This document shows, piece after piece, positions 14,368 through 19,191 of a stretch of DNA of 19,191 nt (its first letter is position 1; every line of letters begins with the position of its first letter). A program made the translations under genes and the position numbers. The notes beneath the pieces were generated by a model that ran no database searches, was not told where the DNA came from, and saw only the letters and a list, made by a program, of their open reading frames with translations. The stretch is from Candidatus Cloacimonadota bacterium (GTDB taxonomy: Bacteria; Cloacimonadota; Cloacimonadia; Cloacimonadales; Cloacimonadaceae), in the NCBI GenBank assembly GCA_023392795.1, contig JAEWNJ010000145.1, positions 1 through 19,191 on the forward strand, given 5' to 3'.

Positions 14368-14829
14368 CTAGCTGACCTTGACAATAGAAGCGACTAAATA
14401 AGCTACCCAAACCAGTCCGATAATCATCAGATAAGCTAGTGAGGAAGCAATAAAATCGCCAATGTTCCTAAAACTCAAGCCGTTGAGCGCAAACATCCCG
14501 CATAGAATCACCAAGCCTGAGACCAAAGTAAATTTCAAGCACTGACCTGCTGCAGCCTTCAAAGGACTCTTACCTCTATCCAGTTCTTTCTCGTACAAAC
14601 TGAGAAAGAGATAGTAGAAAATTGCGATAGCCACTAGACAAACGCTGATGACCAAATACTTGTTGGGCAGATAGCCCCCCGTGTTGATCTCGTCTGTCAT
14701 GTCGTAGTCTTTTTGGTAAGTTGAATCGGGCTCATATTCATCTTCAACATAAGCGTCCTGAGCCCAGAGATTGCCAATCAGTACAAATGAGACCAGCAAA
14801 GCAAGTAAGCATAGCATTAGATTCTTCAT
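14368..14829 (-). CDS. Small membrane protein with signal peptide and three helices
   Basis: This 153-residue protein is not assignable to a known family. It starts with a clear signal peptide (MKNLMLCLLALLVSFVLIG, likely cut after NLWA). A strongly acidic extracytoplasmic segment follows (about residues 24-50, with many Asp, Glu and Tyr), then three membrane helices at about 57-79, 97-117 and 126-150. A basic loop between the first two (EKELDRGKSPLK) marks the cytoplasmic side. AAGGAGG lies 6 bases upstream of the ATG and 11 bases separate it from the vWA gene. Two large neighbours surround it, so it may be the membrane anchor that joins the extracytoplasmic vWA protein to the cytoplasmic tubulin-like GTPase. 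That role is inferred from position only. Confidence 0.65.
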   Translation of the reverse strand: MKNLMLCLLALLVSFVLIGNLWAQDAYVEDEYEPDSTYQKDYDMTDEINTGGYLPNKYLVISVCLVAIAIFYYLFLSLYEKELDRGKSPLKAAAGQCLKFTLVSGLVILCGMFALNGLSFRNIGDFIASSLAYLMIIGLVWVAYLVASIVKVS

Positions 14830-14840
14830 TTGTTCCTCCT

Positions 14841-16433
14841 TTATTTATCAAGTGATATCATGATGGTATTCAAGTGTGGTTTATCGACAATTTCCAAGGA
14901 GCTCTTCACCGGAAGATCCATGGATTTGAAGATGGAATCCTTAAAATAATAGTTATCAGGGTCCAGAAGCTTAACTCTCACGCGATTGATGGTGCGTTTG
15001 ATCTCTGCGGGATCTATCCTGACGGATGACATCCTGGTGAGATTATGCTCTTCCACTTTTCCGGTAGCTTTGTACTTTATGGTAAGTTTCAGCTCTTTCG
15101 GCGAGCTGGAAATCTGTACGATCAGTACTATGCCCAGAAGTATCAAAACCACTACAAAGACCAAGCCTATATAGAGGGGGAGATTATCGTAAACAATAGC
15201 CACTTTGGTGCGAGGATCACGGGGATTATTTTCGTTGGAGATACTCAGCTTCAGCTTGTTATCCTGGGGATTGAAATAGGAGATAATATCTTCACTGGAA
15301 TAGATTTTCTGGTAAACAGATGGGTTACGCGTGAAGAATTCTCCTGCGACGGCTTCTGTCATATACAGGCTGTTGTGTCCAGTCTCCAAAACCAGATCAA
15401 ATTCCACCGAGCAATTGTGAGGATTGAACATCGCTTTAAGTTTGTCCATAAAACTTGCCTGCATGGGCCTGAGAACGATCTTCACGTCAAACAATTGCGC
15501 TCCGCCCTCTTCCAAAGACTTTGGCAGCCTTGAGGGGCTGATCTCGATGATCGGTCTTTTGATCCTGAGATATCTACCGTCGGATTTTATCCTGAAGTGT
15601 TCAACCTTAACCGCTGTGTTTTCCCTAACCCCTATATACTCGTAGTTCGATCTCATCATGATCGAAAATCGGATGGTATTGGCTTTATCGATCTGTAGCG
15701 AAGGAATACCAGAGCGGTTAGACTGCACCCTTAAGTGATATCTGCGACCCTTTGAGTAGATCTCAAAACCGCCCCCGGTGTTTTGGGGTGATTTCAGGCT
15801 AATGTGTTCTGCTGTTATTGGACGGATATGAAACAGCACATAGTTCTTATCCCGGAGCTTCCGAAGCAATGAATTCCTCTCGGATCTGGCGGCATCATCC
15901 AGGTTAGTAGAGACGAAATACACGATCAGCCCCGTAGAACCGTTGTAATGAGAAGCATTCCCCCGATAGGGATTGCCGGAGAAGTTCAATATTCGAGGCG
16001 ATACATCAATGGAACTGATAACTTGGTTCTCGTTTAGTTTGGAGTAAAACTTGGCGGATTCTCCGATGGTATAAGGATCGTCTTCCACGTTATCCGTTAT
16101 GATGATATAGTTTCCTGATGCCTGCTCATTAAAGAGCTGCTCTGCCATCTTGCCAAGCAAAGTGTATTTGCCATTAAAGCTTGCTCTATTGTTGATATCC
16201 TCTCTTCGAACGGATTCAACCCTAACTTCCTGGGAAGTGACTGAGCTGAATATCTTGTATTGGGCTTGTCCCTCTCCAGCTTCCAAGCTTTGAGAGATAT
16301 CATCCACCAGTGCCAGGAGAGAGCCTCTGTTTACAAAGCCCTGCATGCTTCCGGAACCATCGACTACAAAACATACTCCACCTAACACCGCCGACACACC
16401 AATTAGTAGGATTAGCAGCAGATATCTATTCAT
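14841..16433 (-). CDS. Membrane-anchored von Willebrand A domain protein
   Basis: This 530-residue protein begins with a hydrophobic segment (about residues 4-24) that runs directly into the first strand of a vWA domain. It carries the MIDAS motif FVVDGSGSMQGF (Asp25-x-Ser27-x-Ser29), a candidate MIDAS Thr in GKYTLLGKMAEQLF (about residue 91) and NYIIITDNVEDDPY with the distal Asp. All key metal-binding positions therefore look intact. After the vWA domain come roughly 200 residues of beta-rich sequence, a second membrane helix (LPLYIGLVFVVVLILLGIVLIVQ, about 417-440) and a soluble tail of about 90 residues. The vWA part is likely outside the inner membrane and the tail inside, but this depends on how the first helix is treated. 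Its start overlaps the previous gene by 8 bases. vWA domains usually mediate metal-dependent protein contacts, so a sensor or docking subunit is likely. Confidence 0.82.
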   Translation of the reverse strand: MNRYLLLILLIGVSAVLGGVCFVVDGSGSMQGFVNRGSLLALVDDISQSLEAGEGQAQYKIFSSVTSQEVRVESVRREDINNRASFNGKYTLLGKMAEQLFNEQASGNYIIITDNVEDDPYTIGESAKFYSKLNENQVISSIDVSPRILNFSGNPYRGNASHYNGSTGLIVYFVSTNLDDAARSERNSLLRKLRDKNYVLFHIRPITAEHISLKSPQNTGGGFEIYSKGRRYHLRVQSNRSGIPSLQIDKANTIRFSIMMRSNYEYIGVRENTAVKVEHFRIKSDGRYLRIKRPIIEISPSRLPKSLEEGGAQLFDVKIVLRPMQASFMDKLKAMFNPHNCSVEFDLVLETGHNSLYMTEAVAGEFFTRNPSVYQKIYSSEDIISYFNPQDNKLKLSISNENNPRDPRTKVAIVYDNLPLYIGLVFVVVLILLGIVLIVQISSSPKELKLTIKYKATGKVEEHNLTRMSSVRIDPAEIKRTINRVRVKLLDPDNYYFKDSIFKSMDLPVKSSLEIVDKPHLNTIMISLDK

Positions 16434-17688
16434 CCATCATCTCCCGAATATACACATAACTGTTGTTTTCTTTTGCAATAAAAGCCAGCCGGTTGTTATA
16501 CCACGCTTGGGCGATAACCCGAGAATTCAAACCCCTGGATTGGAAATTCTTGTGGGCAAATCCGTTCGCTAGCACGCTAGTGTAGGTTTGATTAGCCTGA
16601 ACGCACTGATAAGAGATCTGATCACTTAGCTGTGATACTTCCAAAGAACCCGGCACCAGCCCCTGTACTTCTGTCTGCGTGTTCATTACACCACCTTGCA
16701 GACCTTGACAGTCCTTAAGCTCAATTTTGTCTAAATATTGAATGTACAAGCTATCATCCTTGAGCACCAGCTTGTTTGCAGCGCTTGTCATTGGGATCAT
16801 CGTCCAGGCGGACTGCTTGCGGCTTAGATGCTTCCAAGCCCCGCTCCAAAGATGGGTTTCGCCTTGATTTCTGGTACTGAAGGCCAGGAATCTTTCGTTT
16901 GCAATAGCCAGGATGGAGCCATCCCCTTTAATATGTGGCGAGGTTTTCTCGCTCTGAGTTCCGGTATCAAATGATTTCACTACCAAAGTGTAAAGCCTCT
17001 GCTTCTCTCCTATATAAAAAAGGTTTTGCGCGCAATAAAGAATAGATCGCACCAGATAATCAGTGGCTTCTCGCTCACTTCTTTGGGTGATCACATTAAG
17101 TCTGTGAATAATGCCATTTTCATAGTACACCAGAGTATTTGTCAGCGGATCAAAGGAACTCACCTTACACCGGGAGGTCAGCTGATCCGCGCCCGGAGAA
17201 GTAGCAAAAATGGATGAATATGCCATTCTGTAAACATGCCCGGAGCTGTTGAATAGCAATACTCCACCCGAGTATGGCTCGATCTTCTCGAGCGAGGCAT
17301 TGAACAGCTTGTTCAGATCAAACTCGTGAACTACCTCATCTTCTCTGATAACCACGCCTTTGCCTTTGTCTGATATCACTATCAGGAATAAATCGTAACA
17401 GAAACAAAACAAGTTTTTTACAGAACCCAGAACTAGTGGAACTGAGTTTGCCAGGACAAGTTTTGAATCGGCTTTAACCAAGCTTCTGGAGAAACTAGAT
17501 AATCCCTGCCCATAGCTGCTGGATACTTTCTCTTTGCATATTGGGCAATAGCTAACGTGGGGAGGACGCAGGTGAGCTTTGGTATCAGGGCTGCAAACCA
17601 TGTGCAACATGCTGCATGAGGGACATATGAAGAAATCCCTGGAATTATCGGGTAAGGATATTGGCTTGGAACAATTCAAACACTTCAA
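16426..17688 (-). CDS. Double zinc-ribbon protein with beta-propeller-like domain, first operon gene
   Basis: This is a 420-residue soluble protein. The N-terminus carries one zinc ribbon, C3-x-x-C6 ... C22-x-x-C25, and a probable second built from C48-x-x-C51 with upstream Cys/His (C32, H29, H39 or H44 as candidates). From about residue 60 the sequence is a series of short hydrophobic beta-strands with turns, such as SGGVLLFNSSGHVYRM and GSILAIANERFLAF. This suits a six- or seven-bladed propeller, although no repeat signature such as WD40 is present. The start is a TTG, chosen because GGAGGTG lies 4 bases upstream, the first zinc Cys comes at residue 3 and no other start fits. An 18-bp perfect palindrome lies just above the ribosome site. 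It leads the operon and could sense or bind a ligand or partner; the Hsp70-like subunit has a similar zinc ribbon. Confidence 0.7.
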   Translation of the reverse strand: MKCLNCSKPISLPDNSRDFFICPSCSMLHMVCSPDTKAHLRPPHVSYCPICKEKVSSSYGQGLSSFSRSLVKADSKLVLANSVPLVLGSVKNLFCFCYDLFLIVISDKGKGVVIREDEVVHEFDLNKLFNASLEKIEPYSGGVLLFNSSGHVYRMAYSSIFATSPGADQLTSRCKVSSFDPLTNTLVYYENGIIHRLNVITQRSEREATDYLVRSILYCAQNLFYIGEKQRLYTLVVKSFDTGTQSEKTSPHIKGDGSILAIANERFLAFSTRNQGETHLWSGAWKHLSRKQSAWTMIPMTSAANKLVLKDDSLYIQYLDKIELKDCQGLQGGVMNTQTEVQGLVPGSLEVSQLSDQISYQCVQANQTYTSVLANGFAHKNFQSRGLNSRVIAQAWYNNRLAFIAKENNSYVYIREMMDE

Positions 17689-17702
17689 AACACCTCCATA
17701 GA

Positions 17703-17720
17703 TAGCCGCTTAAGCGGCTA
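17703..17720. promoter_or_regulatory. 18-bp perfect palindrome next to the operon's first ribosome site
   Basis: TAGCCGCTTAAGCGGCTA is its own reverse complement. It ends five bases above the GGAGG and 14 bases above the TTG start of the first operon gene. In RNA it would fold as a GC-rich stem of about seven pairs directly upstream of the ribosome site. As DNA it would be a symmetric protein-binding site. Either role would regulate the whole operon. Confidence 0.5.
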
Positions 17721-17846
17721 ATCCTACTATTCTGCCGTAATCAACATATACAGGCAAGTCTTGCCTCGACCATAAAAAATACAAATCAAAGACGCATTTA
17801 ATCATCCGAATAGCCGTAGTCATCATTTTGATCACCAGTCCCAATT

Positions 17847-17866
17847 TCAATATTCCCAAATATTGA
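17847..17866. promoter_or_regulatory. Operator-like inverted repeat TCAATATT-CCCA-AATATTGA
   Basis: Two perfect 8-bp arms flank a 4-base centre. It overlaps the likely -10 region of the operon promoter, so a repressor bound here would block transcription. The adjacent TTGACA (17863-17868) and TGTCAA (17881-17886) form another inverted pair. Confidence 0.45.
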
Positions 17867-17886
17867 CATTGCTTTTATACTGTCAA
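17859..17886 (-). promoter_or_regulatory. Sigma70-like promoter candidate for the 11-gene operon
   Basis: On the minus strand a perfect -35 box TTGACA (17886-17881) is followed 16 bases later by AATATT (17864-17859), which matches four of six -10 positions. Transcription would begin around 17850 and leave a leader of about 160 bases before the first start codon. The -10 box lies inside the inverted repeat described separately. Confidence 0.4.
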
Positions 17887-17940
17887 GAAAAATAACAGGT
17901 GATTAAGTACTCTCTCTTTTCTGCTTATCCAGTATGGGAT

Positions 17941-18045
17941 CTCAACTATTTTTTCAAATCGTATCACCATTTTTTCAAATCGGCAGTTTTGTGGGTTTGC
18001 GATATCACGATTTTTTCAAACGAGTATCACGATTATTGCAAATCA
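17941..18045. repeat. Array of about 21-bp iteron/operator-like repeats
   Basis: Four copies of a unit reading TATCAC then (G/C)ATTTTTTCAAATCG occur at 17941-17961 (left half degenerate), 17962-17982, 18003-18022 and 18025-18045 (two changes in the T-run). A fifth partial TATCACTT lies at 18048. The repeat starts are 21, 41 and 22 bases apart, about two or four helical turns, so they face the same side of the helix. The right part CGATTT-TTTC-AAATCG is itself an inverted repeat. The array lies 55-160 bases above the -35 box of the operon and directly downstream of a winged-helix gene. It could be a transcription-factor array or plasmid-type iterons. There are no unique spacers, so it is not CRISPR. 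Confidence 0.7.
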
Positions 18046-18050
18046 TCTTA

Positions 18051-18116
18051 TCACTTCTTAAGCAGAAGGTAATCCATTTTATCTAACTCGCAATCAGATA
18101 TTTGCACAAAATCCAT
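18051..18116 (-). CDS. Possible 21-codon peptide downstream of the winged-helix gene
   Basis: A short frame, MDFVQISDCELDKMDYLLLKK then stop, begins 19 bases after the winged-helix gene ends and stops at the edge of the repeat array. The composition is protein-like, but no ribosome site precedes the ATG. It is more likely the remnant of a longer gene, or chance, than a functional peptide. Confidence 0.2.
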   Translation of the reverse strand: MDFVQISDCELDKMDYLLLKK

Positions 18117-18135
18117 TAGCAGCACGCTAGTAGGC

Positions 18136-18651
18136 TTATGCAGCTGTTTTCCTCATCCTCGGTTTCGGTTTTATGCCTGATTCCTTACGCATTTTTCCCA
18201 GTATGCCGGGTTGAATGAATGTGCCCAGCTTCAGGATCCCCTCTTTTGATAAGACTTTGTACCCGCTGCAGTCGATGCCCACCATATCGATGGATGCCAG
18301 TGCTTCCATATAAACAAAGACCAGTTGCCTGCTCTTGCCATAGTCTAAGGCAATCTCTCGGATGGAATGGTATTGCTTGATGTTTAGCAAGTTTAGGATT
18401 TCTTCTGCTACCTGAGTGCTGTAGTTCCACTTGCCTTTCTGATTGAAGCCAACCTGAGATTGATAGCGGTTACTGCTTACGTAGAGCTTGTCTTGAGTTG
18501 AGATGCACTTGATTTCCTGGTTGTTGAGTAGCGTTCTGATGGACCGTGATACGGTTCTGGCCTCGATTCCGGTAAGCTCTGTTATCGTTTCTGTGCTGAA
18601 CGGCTTTCTGTACTGATGGACGAAGTTTCGGATAACATCCATGTTTGTCAT
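18136..18651 (-). CDS. Tandem winged-helix DNA-binding protein, probable regulator
   Basis: This is a 171-residue basic protein. Residues 1-60 form a winged-helix unit: FVHQYRKPFSTETITELTGI, then EARTVSRSIRTLLNNQEIKCI as recognition helix and wing. Residues about 75-135 form a second one (EEILNLLNIKQYHSIREIALD, then KSRQLVFVYMEALASIDMVGI). The C-terminus is strongly basic (KMRKESGIKPKPRMRKTAA). No catalytic domain is present. It starts in a 4-base ATGA overlap with the upstream small ORF, which suggests coupled translation. The repeat array and operon promoter lie just downstream in the same direction, so it is the obvious candidate to bind them. A replication-initiator role with the repeats as iterons is an alternative, but the protein is short for that. 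Confidence 0.65.
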   Translation of the reverse strand: MTNMDVIRNFVHQYRKPFSTETITELTGIEARTVSRSIRTLLNNQEIKCISTQDKLYVSSNRYQSQVGFNQKGKWNYSTQVAEEILNLLNIKQYHSIREIALDYGKSRQLVFVYMEALASIDMVGIDCSGYKVLSKEGILKLGTFIQPGILGKMRKESGIKPKPRMRKTAA

Positions 18652-18875
18652 GGTTCCGTCTCCACCAACGCATTATCCAGCGTGAAGCCTGGGTTTTGCT
18701 TGATCCTGCCTTCCTTGCTCAGTTCATAGCCATGTTCCGCTAAGAGATAGCTGATCTTTAGGTGTTCATCTCTGAGTCGTATTCGATCTGATCGTCTTTT
18801 TATCGTTTCTCTCAGGTTTCTATCTTCCACCCCCCTTCTGGCATGGATTCCTCCCGAAGGCCAGTTGAATCCCAC
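18648..18875 (-). CDS. Small basic protein coupled to the winged-helix gene
   Basis: This frame of up to 75 residues is rich in Arg, Lys and Glu. Its most protein-like part starts near RNLRETIKRRSDRIRLRDEH and continues with LKISYLLAEHGYELSKEGRI. No family is recognised. The stop overlaps the winged-helix start (ATGA). The start is uncertain: GTG 18875 lacks a good ribosome site, and a later GTG at 18830 has only an adjacent G-run. A strong GGAGG five bases upstream of an ATG at 18844 would instead drive a 10-codon out-of-frame peptide (MPEGGWKIET) that ends inside this frame. The gene may be translated by re-initiation, or may be the 3' remainder of a longer broken gene, since the frame above it is open except for one TAA. 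Confidence 0.4.
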   Translation of the reverse strand: MGFNWPSGGIHARRGVEDRNLRETIKRRSDRIRLRDEHLKISYLLAEHGYELSKEGRIKQNPGFTLDNALVETEP

Positions 18876-18896
18876 CCGAACTGGGTTCAGGAGGAG

Positions 18897-19067
18897 TTAA
18901 GGTGGACATCGGGTGGAGATTGCGTCACCAGAGAGGAAGCCATTGATGATGGCAGGCAAAGACCTATCGAAGATAATCTCTATACCTTTGTCCCCGTATA
19001 GCTTACGTGACTCATCTTCATACCCGGAGCAGAAATATAGGTTTTTACTATATTTGGGCTTGACATA
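18897..19067 (-). pseudogene. Fragment of an unidentified protein, DUF2971-like flavour
   Basis: The minus-strand frame between TAA codons at about 19068-19070 and 18897-18899 reads 56 residues with clear protein character, including KNLYFCSGYEDESRKLYGD, then KGIEIIFDRSLPAIINGFLS. A pattern of Phe-Cys-Ser, acidic residues, then LYGDKGIEIIFD recalls the core of DUF2971-type proteins (a SFSE...W..YGD..GI.I.FD pattern). No start codon lies ahead of this block, and the segment is far too short for a full protein. It therefore looks like a broken gene. It is in the same frame as the small ORF at 18648-18875, so both could derive from one ancestral gene interrupted by a single stop. Confidence 0.35.
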
Positions 19068-19085
19068 TTAGCGTACTCCTATAAT
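19060..19085 (+). promoter_or_regulatory. Promoter for the rightmost gene
   Basis: A perfect TTGACA (19060-19065) is followed by TATAAT (19080-19085). The 14-base spacing is short; TAATTT at 19083-19088 gives the usual 17. An A/T-rich stretch lies above. It sits about 40 bases from a strong ribosome site, in the correct orientation. Confidence 0.5.
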
Positions 19086-19126
19086 TTGTCATCCTACACT
19101 ACTAAATAATAAAGGAGGCGCATACC

Positions 19127-19191
19127 ATGATCGGTAACGCAATTAACACACTCGCAAAGGCTTACCCAACTCTCGAAGGATCCCGAATCCT
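19127..19191 (+). CDS. 5' end of a gene running off the window
   Basis: AAAGGAGG (19111-19118) lies 8 bases upstream of ATG 19127. The frame stays open to the window end, giving MIGNAINTLAKAYPTLEGSR and onward. Promoter, ribosome site and start are all near ideal, so this is very likely a well-expressed gene. Twenty-one residues are too few to name it. It is divergent from the winged-helix genes. Confidence 0.6.
   Translation, partial: MIGNAINTLAKAYPTLEGSRI

Noticed and set aside
14357..14410. Longer N-terminus for the tubulin-like protein starting at 14410
   Set aside because: It would overlap the preceding gene by 43 bases, while a very strong ribosome site directly precedes ATG 14356.
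3045..17688. Standard Zorya type I, II or III system
   Set aside because: No ZorC, ZorD helicase/nuclease, ZorE HNH nuclease or ZorF/G-like gene is visible; only the stator pair is Zorya-like.
17941..18045. CRISPR array
   Set aside because: Repeats of about 21 bp are abutting or phased at two helical turns with no unique spacers and imperfect copies, and no cas genes are present.
16571..18133. Shared word AGCACGCTAGT near 16571 and 18120 as attachment-site repeats
   Set aside because: The match is only 11 bases, one copy is inside a coding gene, and there is no integrase nearby.

Overview
The window looks like bacterial chromosome from a diderm organism of moderate G+C content. The evidence is an OmpA-type peptidoglycan-binding protein, signal peptides, strong AGGAGG-type ribosome binding sites and a sigma70-like promoter. 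No rRNA, tRNA or other phylogenetic marker is present. A candidate lineage such as Cloacimonadota is only a guess from general flavour.

Layout. (1) Positions 1-2065, plus strand: the end of an energy-coupling-factor (ECF) vitamin transporter operon with four overlapping or abutting genes. These are two very short, complementary-degenerate ABC ATPases, a transmembrane T component and an S component of the riboflavin/HMP/pyridoxine-type family. (2) Positions 2066-3044: about 1 kb of decayed DNA holding a small possible phage ORF, a 5' fragment of a phage lysozyme cut off by a dispersed-repeat-like sequence, and a cluster of strong intergenic hairpins. (3) Positions 3045-17688, minus strand: an uninterrupted 11-gene operon, with every junction overlapping or at most about 31 bases apart. 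(4) Positions 17689-18135: a regulatory region with a promoter candidate, inverted repeats and an array of about 21-bp repeats. (5) Positions 18136-18899, minus strand: a tandem winged-helix DNA-binding protein with a small coupled upstream ORF, and the remains of another gene above it. (6) Positions 19060-19191, plus strand: a divergent promoter and the first 21 codons of a gene that runs off the window.

The 11-gene operon is the main interest. In order of transcription it encodes: a zinc-ribbon/propeller-like protein; a membrane-anchored von Willebrand A (vWA) protein with an intact MIDAS motif; a small membrane protein with a signal peptide; a 1142-residue tubulin/FtsZ-like GTPase (GGTGSG motif) with a long helical tail; a zinc-ribbon/beta-domain/Hsp70-actin-like ATPase; a tiny single-pass membrane protein; a single-pass membrane protein whose C-terminus resembles GrpE; a 690-residue coiled-coil protein; a MotA/TolQ/ExbB-like channel with a long cytoplasmic tail (ZorA-like); a MotB/OmpA-like protein with the proton-path Asp and a peptidoglycan-binding domain (ZorB-like); and a four-helix membrane protein. 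The pattern suggests an envelope-spanning, proton-driven machine coupled to two nucleotide-dependent cytoskeletal or chaperone-like ATPases/GTPases and an extracytoplasmic vWA module. The ZorAB-like pair recalls Zorya anti-phage systems, but no ZorC, D, E, F or G effector is present. A defence role is therefore an inference, and the system may be a distinct PMF-driven complex.
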